Positions 37,154 through 47,200 of a stretch of DNA of 64,000 bases are shown piece after piece. The position numbers and the translations under genes are program-made. Numbering within the stretch: position 1 is the first letter of the stretch; the number at the start of each line of letters is the position of its first letter. The notes below the pieces were generated by a model that was not told the DNA's origin, searched no databases, and saw only the letters and a program-made list of their open reading frames with translations. The DNA is from Sphingorhabdus sp. Alg239-R122. GTDB lineage: Bacteria; Pseudomonadota; Alphaproteobacteria; Sphingomonadales; Sphingomonadaceae. The stretch covers positions 104,835-168,834 of the forward strand of contig NZ_UNRC01000006.1 of NCBI RefSeq assembly GCF_900537065.1, written 5' to 3'.

Positions 37154-38032
37154 CTATTCCGCCTGCGCCAGCACTCTTTGTGCAGCTTTCAGATGCGGGA
37201 CATCGAGCATCTTGCCGTCCAGTCCGACCACGCCGCTGCCGGGGTTGTCAGCAAAGGCAGCCACTACGCGAGCTGCATGGGCCACTTCCTTTTCCGACGG
37301 GGTGAATGCTTCGTTGATGACCGGGACCTGCGCGGGATGGATCGCCATGCGTCCGCTAAATCCCTCGCTACGCGCGGCCAGACAGGCGGTGCGCAGGCCT
37401 TCGCTGTCGCGGAAGTCGACATAGACGGTCTCGACTGCTTCGACGCCACTCGCATGCGCCGCCATAAGGCACATTGAGCGCACCATTTTATATGTGAAGG
37501 CCCATGTTCCGTCCGCGCCTAGGTTGGTGCTGGCACCCAGCGCTGCCGCCAGGTCTTCCGCGCCCCAGGTAAGGCCGTAGAGCCGGGTAAGGCCTGCGCT
37601 TGCATATTCGCCCAGGTAAAAAGGCGCGATTGCCGTTTCGGTCGTGAGTGGTAGGATTTTGACTGAGCCTGTGTCCAGCTCTGACTCCATTTCCATCGCG
37701 TCCAGCCACTGTGAAAGCGTGGCGACATCTGCCGGGCTGTTCGCTTTGGGCAACATGATACCGTCCGGCTGACCGGCAATTATCGCGGCGAGATCGTCTT
37801 TTGCCATGCCGCTGTCCATCGGATTAATCCGTACCCAGAGCTGGCACACACGCTTGCCCGGCGGCCTGTCCGCAAGCGCAGCAGCGGTCAGCTTTCGTGC
37901 GGCCGCCTTGTTATCCATCGCCACGGCATCTTCCAGGTCGAATATAATGGCATCGGCACCAGTAGCATCAGCCTTGGCAATTTTTTTTTCGCTGTCGCCG
38001 GGAATAAAAAGGAAAGAACGGATTGGTTTCAT
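37154..38032 (-). CDS. HpcH/HpaI/CitE family CoA-ester lyase
   Basis: A 292-residue TIM-barrel lyase. SFLFIPGDSEKKIAKADATGADAIIFDLEDAV is the CitE-like N-terminus with the metal-binding Asp/Glu; LTTETAIAPFYLGEYASAG and LTWGAEDLAAALG follow, then GFSGRMAIHPAQVPVINEAF. Members cleave malyl-CoA, citramalyl-CoA or related esters. It lies nine bases after the MaoC gene with AAGGATTT as ribosome binding site, so both probably serve one CoA-linked acid pathway. The exact substrate is not decided by the sequence. Confidence 0.88.
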   Translation of the reverse strand: MKPIRSFLFIPGDSEKKIAKADATGADAIIFDLEDAVAMDNKAAARKLTAAALADRPPGKRVCQLWVRINPMDSGMAKDDLAAIIAGQPDGIMLPKANSPADVATLSQWLDAMEMESELDTGSVKILPLTTETAIAPFYLGEYASAGLTRLYGLTWGAEDLAAALGASTNLGADGTWAFTYKMVRSMCLMAAHASGVEAVETVYVDFRDSEGLRTACLAARSEGFSGRMAIHPAQVPVINEAFTPSEKEVAHAARVVAAFADNPGSGVVGLDGKMLDVPHLKAAQRVLAQAE

Positions 38033-38041
38033 GTGAAATCC

Positions 38042-38500
38042 TTAGCCTTTCGGTTTCTTGCGCTGCAGGCCGGAGCGGATACAGCTCGCGACTAGCTCTT
38101 CATGCTGGTTATAGGCGCGGTGCTGGAATTTGACGATGCCCTGTTCAGGGCGTGATTTGCTTTCCCGAAGCTCGATGACTTCGGTCTCCACACGGATCGT
38201 GTCACCGTGGAACAGTGGTTTGGGAAAACGCACCTCATCATTGCCCAGATTGGCGACCGCAGTGCCCAATGTGGTGTCACCCACTGAAATCCCGACCATC
38301 AGACCGAGTGTGAAATAGCTGTTGACCAACCGCTGCCCGAATTCGGTTTCCTGTCTGCAATATTCATCATCCAGATGCAGTTGCGCCGGGTTGTGCGTCA
38401 TGGCGGTGAACAGAAGGTTGTCGGTTTCAGTCAGCGTGCGGCGGATATCATGGTGGAAAACCTGCCCCACCTCCAGTTCGTCAAACCATTTACCTGCCAT
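38042..38500 (-). CDS. MaoC family dehydratase
   Basis: A 152-residue hot-dog-fold hydratase. The family pattern is FDELEVGQVFHHDIRRTLTETDNLLFTAMTHNPAQLHLDDEYC, with the catalytic Asp/His region in THNPAQLHLD, then LVNSYFTLGLMVGISVGDTTLG. MaoC enzymes hydrate enoyl-CoA or mesaconyl-CoA type substrates. Paired with a CitE-like lyase it could handle a methylmalyl- or citramalyl-CoA step, which is inference. ATG 38500, with GGGAGC, is preferred over the longer frame from 38545. Confidence 0.87.
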   Translation of the reverse strand: MAGKWFDELEVGQVFHHDIRRTLTETDNLLFTAMTHNPAQLHLDDEYCRQETEFGQRLVNSYFTLGLMVGISVGDTTLGTAVANLGNDEVRFPKPLFHGDTIRVETEVIELRESKSRPEQGIVKFQHRAYNQHEELVASCIRSGLQRKKPKG

Positions 38501-38560
38501 GTTTTGCTCCCTTGAATATATCGTCCCCTGATATGGGCGGCGCAATGAACAATCAACAAC

Positions 38561-40330
38561 TCACTCACATTCCGGTGAAATCAGGTAATTGTCATTTTCG
38601 TCAATCTCTGCCGTATAGGCCTGCGTGTCTGGTCGCCAGTCCTGAAGCTGCGCGCTGCCCATCGTGAAATCATCTCGTTCGGCATATATCTGCGCTTCGG
38701 CAGATACCGGATGCACTTTTGTACCATCGGTATAGGTAAGCGCGGGGCGCCTCTCGCCGGGGCGGAGTGTGATTGCACCCTGTGCACTGGGCCCGCGCGC
38801 TTCCATGCGGATATAGAGCCGGACTGGATAGGAACAGGTATTTTCCACTGCCAGCCCGGTATTGTCGGTGGCGCGTGCCTTTCTATCAAAGGCGGACAGC
38901 GTGATATAGCCCAGTAGATTATCCTGGTTGGCATCTATGATCTCGCCAAAGCCGCCCGCAACCTCGCCGACATAGGATACGGTGCGACTTGCCGGAACAG
39001 TGCCGATAATACTGCCATCGGGGCGGTCCAGCAACGGTGTATCTTCCTGCACCTCACGGCGCACATTGGTCTGGCTGATAAATGCTGGTGGTGCGGTGTC
39101 AGGGGGCGTGTCGGCATAGGAATAGACATAATGGCCGCAATGCGCACCCGATGTAATCTGGTACCAGTTCTCTTGCGATTTGTCGCGGGCGCGGCGCAGT
39201 TCCAGTTGGTCGCCGCGTTTGACTGTGCCGATCTTGCGGTTGGAAACACCGGCTCCGGCCCGCACATTGGTGTCACGGTCCATGTAAAGCGTATCTGCTT
39301 CGCTTGCCATATTGCGGCTGACATAGCCTTGCCCCGTGCCTTCGCACATATTGGGTGGACGGGTGTCGCCTGCCTGATCATCCAGCTGGCTAAAGCTGCC
39401 GTCCTGCATGCATTTTTCAAGTAAGAACACCGATCCGAGCAAGCCCAGGACGATGATGACATTGCGCCGTGTCTTGCTCTTTTCAGGTGGCAGCTGCATT
39501 TCCGGCACGATAATGTCGTTAGGCTGGGGAGTTTCCGGATATGGGTCAGCCGCTGGTGGAAGCGCTTCTTCGGCTTTTGCTTCAGGTTCAGCAAAACCTT
39601 CAATCACGCCCTGTTCAAGCAATTCCCAGCCATCAACTCCTTTTACCATGACCGCCGGGCGGATGAGTTTCAACCGTTCGCCCGGCACCATCAGAAAATG
39701 ATGCGCAAATGGATTTTCAGCTGATTTCTCGCGATATCTTTCCCAATTGATATAACTGTCGCTGCCCGGAACCAGATGGGCCTTATGCTCTTCCTCTTCA
39801 TCAGGAATAAGCCAGAAACGCGGCCGTTTGTCCTTTGCAAGGATAGCCGGGTCCTCGCTAGTGCGGTTATTCAGCGCATAGGGCAGGTAGGTTTCATCAA
39901 AATCGAGCAGGTCTGCGGGGGTGTCGATGTCGTTATAATCGGTGATGATATCAAAGGCATAACCTGTCAGTCCTTCTGGCGGCGAGGACGCATGTGCCAC
40001 AGCCCCAGGCTGCACGCTATTATCCACCCTATCTGCAAGAGGCTTTCCTCCTGCATCGGGCTGATCGTTTGCAAATGGTGATCTGGATTTTGGCTGTTCA
40101 TCCTCTTGTTCCGGTCTGCCAAATTCTTTCAGCAGGTCGGTGAGTTGCGGACAATCGCGCGCCGCCATTTCCTCTCGCTCGCCCAGCGCGGCTTCGTAAA
40201 TGATCCGTGTGTCACTGCGGATATCGCCCAGCCGCACTGCTGTCTTCAGGTCAGCGGGATGGTATAGCCGCCTGTTATGGCGACCAATCTTTACATTTAT
40301 GGCGGGATAAAGGCTGGTTTCGTCAGACAT
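38561..40330 (-). CDS. Membrane protein with cytoplasmic GYF-like/shared domain and two periplasmic SH3-like domains
   Basis: 589 residues, not a named family. Residues 8-70 (INVKIGRHNRRLYHPADLKTAV) look like a small GYF/DUF4339-type module. A proline/acidic linker leads to a domain at 168-245 (RFWLI, PGSDSYINWERYREK, NPFAHHFLM, GWELLEQGVIEG) repeated in the last protein of the divergent operon. A single transmembrane helix at 289-305 follows KTRR, so the N-terminus is cytoplasmic. Outside are two bacterial SH3-like domains (about 345-405 and 422-482), often peptidoglycan-binding, and a beta-rich end with paired cysteines. It is transcribed opposite the tubulin/actin operon, with 115 bases between the starts. 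Confidence 0.75.
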   Translation of the reverse strand: MSDETSLYPAINVKIGRHNRRLYHPADLKTAVRLGDIRSDTRIIYEAALGEREEMAARDCPQLTDLLKEFGRPEQEDEQPKSRSPFANDQPDAGGKPLADRVDNSVQPGAVAHASSPPEGLTGYAFDIITDYNDIDTPADLLDFDETYLPYALNNRTSEDPAILAKDKRPRFWLIPDEEEEHKAHLVPGSDSYINWERYREKSAENPFAHHFLMVPGERLKLIRPAVMVKGVDGWELLEQGVIEGFAEPEAKAEEALPPAADPYPETPQPNDIIVPEMQLPPEKSKTRRNVIIVLGLLGSVFLLEKCMQDGSFSQLDDQAGDTRPPNMCEGTGQGYVSRNMASEADTLYMDRDTNVRAGAGVSNRKIGTVKRGDQLELRRARDKSQENWYQITSGAHCGHYVYSYADTPPDTAPPAFISQTNVRREVQEDTPLLDRPDGSIIGTVPASRTVSYVGEVAGGFGEIIDANQDNLLGYITLSAFDRKARATDNTGLAVENTCSYPVRLYIRMEARGPSAQGAITLRPGERRPALTYTDGTKVHPVSAEAQIYAERDDFTMGSAQLQDWRPDTQAYTAEIDENDNYLISPECE

Positions 40331-40351
40331 ATTTGTCTCTCGTTATATCGC

Positions 40352-40368
40352 CGCAAATTAATTTTGCG
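40352..40368. promoter_or_regulatory. Inverted repeat in the divergent promoter region
   Basis: CGCAAA-TTAAT-TTTGCG is a 17-base inverted repeat located between the two divergent genes of the cytoskeletal-type locus. It overlaps the -35 candidate of the rightward promoter (TTGCGA). It is a plausible single operator controlling both arms; no regulator gene is adjacent. Confidence 0.4.
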
Positions 40369-40392
40369 AATCTTATCCGTATTGTCTATGCT
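40364..40392 (+). promoter_or_regulatory. Candidate promoter of the vWA/tubulin/actin operon
   Basis: TTGCGA at 40364-40369 and TATGCT at 40387-40392 with a 17-base spacer form a reasonable sigma-70-type promoter. It would give a leader of about 45 bases containing AGGAAAGA just ahead of the TTG start at 40446. Confidence 0.42.
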
Positions 40393-40445
40393 ATACACCT
40401 CTTTGAAGAGATGCCCGGGCAAGGCAAGCGTTAGGAAAGAATATA

Positions 40446-41954
40446 TTGGCAAGACAGAAAACCAAGAAGACCAACTCCCCGCTGCCCCTAATTTTGATAG
40501 CTTTGGCTGTGCTTGTTCTGGCTGTTGGCGCGGGTGCATTTTATTTCTTTAATTCCAGTGATGAAGAGATAGCTGAAACGGCGCAGCAATGCGTTCCTGC
40601 GCAGGTTTCGTCCATTTTAGGCATTAATGGCGCGGTGAAGGCAGCGCCCGCGAAAATCAATATTTATTTCGATGGTTCGGGCGGTATGGCGGGCTATGTC
40701 AGCCCCAGTCTGGGCAGTGCCAATGCGATTGGCAACCTGATCAGCGCGACGCGCAATTTTACGCAGAGCGGTCTGTACCAGAACGGGCAGGGCGAGATAG
40801 TGTTCCGCAGCTTCGGTACGAAAGTCAGCGATCCCATCGCGCAGCCGGAAAGTTTTGCCCGCCCTGCAGCCTATCGCTGTCCGCAGGGCGGCTGTGACAA
40901 TCAGGAGACACGCATTGATACATTGCTGCGGCATATCAATGCGGAGCGGCGGCAGGGCAATGCTGCGCGCACGGAGCTCAACATCATCGTCACTGACCTG
41001 ATGCTTGATAACAAGGACGCGGTGGACAGTTTCGAGGCATCCGTGGGCGGGCAGCTGCGCACTGCGGTGATTGAGGAAAACCTCGCCGTCGGCATCATGG
41101 GCGTGCGCACCGGTTTTAACGGCAATATCTATCATGAAGGTCGCCGGTTTAATGCCAAGGTGCGCCGCCCGCTGGTGCTGTTGATGATCGGGCAACCCAA
41201 ACATGTACGCGCCTATCGTGACTATCTACAGACTTCCGAGATTCCAGGTTTTTCCAAAACAAGCGCAGATCAGGGTGACATGGCCTTCGCGCTGTTCGGG
41301 CAGGAAGCAGGAGCGATGCAGCTGACAGAGCCGCAAGTGCGTAAAACGGGCAGCGGTTTTGCCAAGACCCGCGTGACGAAAGATGAGCGGCTGCTTGCTC
41401 TATTTGGCAACCTTCCGCAATTTGGTGCGCGCAAATCGGATGCTGCTGGCGGTGAAGGTGCGGGGTTGGCCATGAGGCTTGCGGCCAATGCCAATGTCGC
41501 GGATTATGAAATTACCGGTAATAAGCCGCGCTATACATCATCCGTTTGGCGGCTAAATGCAAATATGGCGGATAACGCCGCCTGCGCGCCAAATGCGCTT
41601 TGGTCGAAAACTGCCGCGCTTCCATCGGACGGCTGGATTGTAGAGGGGCAGGACGTTGGCTATCTGCTTACTATGGACCGGCTTGATACATCATCCATGC
41701 GCAGCAAGGGCACCTATCTGGTGCAGCTTGTGGCGGGGCAGTCGGGACTTGCCGTGCCGCATGAGGCCGCGGCATGGATGGATGACTGGGCGATGGCGCC
41801 AGAGCAGATCACCAGCAACCTGACAAGCGGTAAGCCGGGCATTGGCGCACCCGGTCTGTCGCGGCTGCGGCGGATTCTGGAAACTGAACTGGATACAAAG
41901 GGACGCGATTCCATTCCGCGTTCGGCAACACATTTTATACTCAGGGTTGAGTAA
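40446..41954 (+). CDS. Membrane-anchored periplasmic vWA-like protein
   Basis: 502 residues. A basic N-terminus and one transmembrane helix (residues 13-36) put the rest in the periplasm. From residue 70 a von Willebrand A-like fold is suggested by INIYFDGSGGMAGY, a MIDAS-type loop (Asp76, Ser78, with Gly80 where DxSxS has a second Ser), Thr155 in ETRIDTLL, and LNIIVTDLM with Asp184. vWA domains bind partners through a metal ion. Two cysteines at 145 and 150 may pair. The remaining 250 residues are unrecognised. The start is a TTG, supported by AGGAAAGA five bases upstream. It opens a five-gene operon. Confidence 0.72.
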   Translation: MARQKTKKTNSPLPLILIALAVLVLAVGAGAFYFFNSSDEEIAETAQQCVPAQVSSILGINGAVKAAPAKINIYFDGSGGMAGYVSPSLGSANAIGNLISATRNFTQSGLYQNGQGEIVFRSFGTKVSDPIAQPESFARPAAYRCPQGGCDNQETRIDTLLRHINAERRQGNAARTELNIIVTDLMLDNKDAVDSFEASVGGQLRTAVIEENLAVGIMGVRTGFNGNIYHEGRRFNAKVRRPLVLLMIGQPKHVRAYRDYLQTSEIPGFSKTSADQGDMAFALFGQEAGAMQLTEPQVRKTGSGFAKTRVTKDERLLALFGNLPQFGARKSDAAGGEGAGLAMRLAANANVADYEITGNKPRYTSSVWRLNANMADNAACAPNALWSKTAALPSDGWIVEGQDVGYLLTMDRLDTSSMRSKGTYLVQLVAGQSGLAVPHEAAAWMDDWAMAPEQITSNLTSGKPGIGAPGLSRLRRILETELDTKGRDSIPRSATHFILRVE

Positions 41955-41978
41955 CAGCATTTAAGGGAGAGGCTTCGT

Positions 41979-42578
41979 ATGGCGACAGCAGCAGCTAAAT
42001 ATCTTGGCATCTGGTTTCTGGTTATGGTGATCGGCGCGGGCCTGATCTATTTTTCGACCGGTTCGTCATCGACAATGAGCCCTGCGGTAAAAGCGCAATA
42101 TGAAGAAAACTGCGTAGGCACCGGAAGCGGTTCAGCCTCTGGTGGTGGTTTTTTTGATGACAATGGAGGCAGCAGCGCCGATTGCTATGATGCGGCCGAA
42201 CGTGCGTTGACGGTCGAGGCGGAGCAGGCGCGAGGTAACACCATGTACTGGTATTTCCTGGGCAGCCTAGTGCCGTTGGCGCTTGGCGTTATTTTCGCAG
42301 TGCAGGTCACATTGGCAGAGGCCAGCGCGGCCACGCCATCGGCTTTTTCCGGCCTGAAACCGAAATGGTGGCTCTATTGGGGTCTGATTACGGTGGGCGG
42401 CATTATATTTGCCGTGCTGGCGCATTTTACCGGCAGCTTTGACGCATGGGCCGCAAAAATGACGGTGGCGCGCGGTTGGGGCATTCCGATTGCTTTCGTC
42501 ATCCTGTCGTGGGTTGCTTATTGGGGTGGTACGAAATGGGCGACGCCAGAGAAAATGCAACCTTCGCTGCCGTTATAA
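41979..42578 (+). CDS. Four-helix membrane protein of the vWA/tubulin/actin operon
   Basis: 199 residues with predicted transmembrane helices at 7-26, 89-112, 130-150 and 165-184. The loop between helices 1 and 2 (about 60 residues) is glycine/serine-rich with Cys45 and Cys69, probably periplasmic and disulfide-linked. I recognise no family. AAGGGAGAGG precedes the ATG, 24 bases after the vWA gene. Position suggests a membrane platform linking the periplasmic vWA protein to the cytoplasmic tubulin-like and actin-like proteins; this is inference. Confidence 0.7.
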   Translation: MATAAAKYLGIWFLVMVIGAGLIYFSTGSSSTMSPAVKAQYEENCVGTGSGSASGGGFFDDNGGSSADCYDAAERALTVEAEQARGNTMYWYFLGSLVPLALGVIFAVQVTLAEASAATPSAFSGLKPKWWLYWGLITVGGIIFAVLAHFTGSFDAWAAKMTVARGWGIPIAFVILSWVAYWGGTKWATPEKMQPSLPL

Positions 42579-42648
42579 ACGTACGCAAGGCGCTTTTGCG
42601 CGCCCGGGGAATTATCCGGACATTGTTTCGGGCATAAGAGGATAGAAT

Positions 42649-44220
42649 ATGGACATTATTATCGGCGTGGGCGGAACAGGCGCAAAAGTGGTCGAGGCGG
42701 CAGTACAGCTTGCCACGATAGGTATCGGCCCGACCGAGCTGCGAGTTGGTTTTGTCGACCAGGACAAGAGCAATGGCAACCTGAACCGCGCGCAATATGC
42801 CTTGTCCAACTATATCGAGGCGCGTAGCGCATGGCGCGGGCCAGAGGGTAGTCATAAACTACACGGCAGCGAGGATTGTCCGATCCTGCGCACCAATATC
42901 GAAACGATTGATGGCGGTAGCGGCCTTTGGGTTCCTGACGAGCGTAGCGGTTCCACGCTCAGTTCGATTTTCGGCGCGATGCAGGAGGACAATTATCTGT
43001 TCGATGCATTGTTCGAAACCGGCAAGGTGGAAAAGGATGAAGAGCAGGATATGCCGCTTGATGAAGGCTATCGCGGCCGTCCGCATCTGGGGGCAGCGGC
43101 GATTTCAGCGCGTGCGAATAGCGGTAGTGGTTTCTGGGATGCGATTACCGAGGCGATCAAGTCAGTGGGTTCGGGCTCGCGCGTCAATATTATGATTGCG
43201 GGATCGGTTTTTGGCGGAACAGGTGCGGCAGGCTTTCCGACACTGGCGCGTATTATCCGCGACCGGCTGCGCGAAGAGAAAATTAGCTCCAATGTCCATA
43301 TTGGCGGTGTGCTGATGCTGCCTTATTTTGGCTTTCCGGACCCCGATGAAGACGAGAACCAGAATGTTGCGCGTGCCAATGAACAGCTGATGCAGTCTCG
43401 CGGTGCGCTGCGTCATTATGAGAATATGCTGAGCTCGCAGCATATTTTTGACCAGCTCTACCTGATTGGTTGGAGCCCGTTTTTCGTGATGGACTATCAT
43501 CAGCCCGGCGCAGGCGATCAGCGCAATCCGGCATTGCTTCCCGAAATGCTGGCAGCGACAGCTGTGCATAAATTCTTCACTGCACCCGCCGCACCCGATG
43601 CCGAAGGTGTGCAGCAGATAAATGTGTCCGCCCGTGCCAATGAACGCGCGCTGAGCTGGCCCGATATCCCAGCGATGGGCACAAATGGTTCGCGTGAATT
43701 CCATGAGAAATTCGGGCAGTTCCTGCGCTTTGCAGCGGCGTTCAAATATTGGAAAGCGCATCTGGATGATGACAGCAGCCGCAAGGCGGTCCACAAACAG
43801 GCCTGGTATAAGGCGCAGGGGCTTGACCAGCTTGATTGGCAGAATAACAGCCCGTCCGAAAATATCACCCGGCTTGATCTGGTGGTCGATGATTTTATCC
43901 GCTGGTGTGCAGCCATGGAGGCTTATGCGCGCAAGGATGCTAATTTCACGTTTAACCTCTGGAACGTCATGGGCATGGTCAAGGGCGTGGATTTCAAACG
44001 CCCCAATCAGGATGCGGAAGTGGCTATCAGCCTTTCCGATGACGACTATGCCCAGTTTTTCGAAAGCGTGGTTAGCAAGCATGGTACATCGGATGACCCA
44101 ATGCCGGATTCCGCTGAACTGGCCGACGGGCTGACTGAAGATTCATTTGAGGATGAACATGACGGTATGGGCAGCATGATTGCTGCGCTTTACACCTATT
44201 CATCCGTAAAAGAAGTTTGA
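42649..44220 (+). CDS. Divergent tubulin/FtsZ-like GTPase
   Basis: 523 residues, cytoplasmic. It begins with MDIIIGVGGTGAKVVEAA, the Rossmann-type first loop of the FtsZ/tubulin fold, and has IMIAGSVFGGTGAAGFPTLAR at residues 181-201, which corresponds to the tubulin signature loop GGGTGTG that binds the nucleotide phosphates. Between them are an acidic insertion and a region rich in glycine and aspartate; the C-terminal 250 residues are helical and unlike FtsZ. It is clearly not the cell-division FtsZ. GAGG lies ahead of the ATG. Distant FtsZ/tubulin-like families have been proposed to remodel membranes with vWA partners, which fits the neighbours. Confidence 0.75.
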   Translation: MDIIIGVGGTGAKVVEAAVQLATIGIGPTELRVGFVDQDKSNGNLNRAQYALSNYIEARSAWRGPEGSHKLHGSEDCPILRTNIETIDGGSGLWVPDERSGSTLSSIFGAMQEDNYLFDALFETGKVEKDEEQDMPLDEGYRGRPHLGAAAISARANSGSGFWDAITEAIKSVGSGSRVNIMIAGSVFGGTGAAGFPTLARIIRDRLREEKISSNVHIGGVLMLPYFGFPDPDEDENQNVARANEQLMQSRGALRHYENMLSSQHIFDQLYLIGWSPFFVMDYHQPGAGDQRNPALLPEMLAATAVHKFFTAPAAPDAEGVQQINVSARANERALSWPDIPAMGTNGSREFHEKFGQFLRFAAAFKYWKAHLDDDSSRKAVHKQAWYKAQGLDQLDWQNNSPSENITRLDLVVDDFIRWCAAMEAYARKDANFTFNLWNVMGMVKGVDFKRPNQDAEVAISLSDDDYAQFFESVVSKHGTSDDPMPDSAELADGLTEDSFEDEHDGMGSMIAALYTYSSVKEV

Positions 44221-44239
44221 TTGAAGGACGCACAGGCAT

Positions 44240-47200
44240 ATGGCAATTTATAACCTCCCGCCGCTGACCAATGAGAAATTTGCCGACCCCGATGTAACGG
44301 GTGTGTGGGAACCGTCCGGGCGGCTGGACGATATGGCAGATTCGCTGGTTATTGCGGCCGAAGAAGTCAATATTGATGGCTTGAAATCGCTGCCTGATCC
44401 ATGGGCGCGGCCGCTGCTTTTTTCTCAAGCACTAACGACCAAGGGGCATGTCGCGGCTAATGACGCGCGGGCACAGTGGCGCGGCCTGATTGCATTGCTC
44501 GCGCTACGGAATTTCTTCCGCGACAGCTATATCCTGCAGCTTGTCAATTATGATCTGGATGACATGTCGCTGGGTAACCCTGGCTTTCGCCGGATGCTCC
44601 GCCAGTTAATGCCGCATGAGACAATCAGCCGCGAAGCGGACTGGAGCAAGATGGGCGTCATCACGTTTCAGGCTACTTCCGAAGATGTGTTTGCAACCGG
44701 CGAGCCAAAGGCCATTGGCATGATGGTGCCCAATTGCCTGGTCGCGCCCGCACGAGGCGCACGCAAGATCATCCATGCCGATATTCCGTGGATGCGCGAG
44801 GGTCTTGATGATCCGATCCGCTGTGAAGGCATGTCGGGTGATCACTGGGTGGCACTGCACAATTATCTGGGGAAATTGTTCCTGCATCTAAATCAGCCAG
44901 GCCTGCCCGAAGAGGCCAAGTTTATTCGTGATCAGATCAAAGCATTTGCGGAAGATTGTAAGGCGCGGATGGCAGAGGCAAGCGCGGCACCCTATGACCT
45001 TGAATATGAGGCAGTGACTGATGTGCTGCCAAATTCATTTTACGCTCCGCTCAACAATATTCCGAAACAGCCTGATATCAGCCGCGGACCCAAGTCACAG
45101 GCGCTGCTTAAGCTGCGCACCCGCGAAGATGGACAGGATCTGGCCAAGGATATTGCCAGCGGTATCATCCTGATTGATCCCGATTTTGCAGACCGCACAT
45201 TGGGCCGCCCTGCACAGGATATCCGCATATGGGGCAATTACACGCTACGCGATGCCGAAACTCCGAACATTCTTGCCAAAATCGCTGAAGATGCCGCGCG
45301 TGAAGGTTATGCGGTAATTACATCCGATGCGCTGCTGACGCACAAGCTAACCAGCATCAACAATGACGGGCGTGTCGATGCACATATGAAGGAATGGGCG
45401 AATTTCCTGTTGCCGATCAGTCCGGCGGCATTGCTGCTTCTGGGGCGTGAAAACCTGAACAATCAGCTGCGCCTGATTGACAAGGGCGATGCCTATGAGG
45501 TGCAGCTCGACCTGGATGTGATCCCGGGCAGTCCCCGGGAACCGGCGATGACGCACACGGTGATCCGCCGCTATTCCAAAAAAGACGGCATGATGTCGAA
45601 AGGCATTAACGAAGATCTGATCTTCTGGCCAAACATCAGCAATGCTGACTGGCCATGGACTTTCATGCGGTACAGCTTCAACCCAAATTATGATATGCGT
45701 CCGCGCTTTGCAGTGTCGGGCAAGAGCCTTGCCGCAATGATTGAAGTACGCGCAAAGGATAGCCATTCGGGCGGGATATCGCTGCTGCGCGACCTTGCCT
45801 CGCCCAATGACCTGGTGGCGGAGCGCGGCGATGCTTTTTTTGCCGGTGATATGGGTGAGATCAAGGACGGTGATGGCAACCTTATCATGCACCGCACTGC
45901 CTTTGCCGACCTGCAAACCGCAGTTGGAGAACAGCATATACTGGGCAAAGGCGCTGAGGCGCTATTCTTCGCAGCAACTAGTGATGAGCAAGGTGAACAG
46001 GTGCCAGCTGGCTGTATATTGCTGCCTAAAAACACGCGACCGACACAGCAGGGCGAACTGCATGTTGCGGTTGATTTTGGCACCACCAATACTGTGGTTT
46101 ATGCGAGCGCGGGCCGTGACGCAGAGCCGGTGAATTTTGCCAACCGCGTGGTCAAGCCGTTCAGCCATATGGGCGCGGAAAATGATGTGTTCGCGCTCGA
46201 TTGCGTCGAATTTTTCCCGGCGCACGAACAGGAATCGCCTTTCCCGACAGTGATGAAACGCCGCAAATTTGACATACAGGGCGCCAGCAGTGTGCAGCGA
46301 CTTGCAAGTTTCCCCTATCACGGCATGGCCGATATGATTTTCTTTATGCCGGAAACCGAGCAGAAACTGAAGGAAACACTGAAAATGATGGAGGGCGATA
46401 ATCTTGTCTTCCAGCTGAAATGGGACACCGATCCCAAGGTGCGTCGGATGGTAAAGCGCTTCCTGCGCCAGCTTATCCTGATGTCGAGCGTCGAAGCGAT
46501 GGACAAGGGCTATTTGCCGGAAAATATCAAATGGCATTTTTCCTATCCGCAGGCGTGGCGCAACACACAGGCGCATGATTTCAAAAGTTCCGCTACGCAG
46601 GCGTGGAAGGAAATTATGGGACCGATTTGCGGGCCCAAGGCGCAAGCGAAAGATTATCTGCATTTCGAAACCGAGGGTGCAGCGGCGTTGCGTTATTTCA
46701 TCAATGGCGCGGAACATGCGGGGCAAGCAGGCAGCATGGTCGCGATGTTCGACATTGGCGGCGGTACGACAGAAATCGCGTTGTTCAAAGATGAACAGAC
46801 CATCTGGCGCAGTTCGTTCCGTATTGCGGGCGGCCATTTCTTCACGCGGTTCCTAGCCAATAACCATGAAATTTTCGACGAGATGGGCGACAGTGAATTT
46901 GGTCAGGCCATGGACAAATATGGCGCAGGCAAGAGCATGCAGGATATGGTCGAACTGCAGGTCAGCCAGACTGACTTTAACGCCAAATTTGACCAGAGCT
47001 ATACGATGTTCAGCGACACCGATATCGGCAAGGGTCTGCGTTATAGCGCAGCTACCGCGCTCGCAGGTATGTTCTATTATACGGGACTTGTGCTGCGCAA
47101 ATGTCTGAGCGACGGAGTAATTAGTAAGCAGGATGTGCATGATATTACCGTCGCCTTTGCTGGCCGTGGCGCGAGCTTTTACCGGCAATTGGGTGATGTG

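Noticed and set aside
40342..40370. Leftward promoter with TTCGCA and TATAAC for the SH3 gene
   Set aside because: The hexamers are well spaced but transcription would start about five bases before the ATG, cutting off the GAGAGAC ribosome binding site.
42267..44082. Minus-strand frames of up to 306 codons over the tubulin-like gene
   Set aside because: They follow the third-position GC pattern of the plus-strand gene and encode no recognisable protein.
42649..44220. Tubulin-like gene as the cell-division ftsZ
   Set aside because: It lacks the classical GGGTGTG signature and the conserved C-terminal tail, is longer, and is not next to ftsA or ftsQ.
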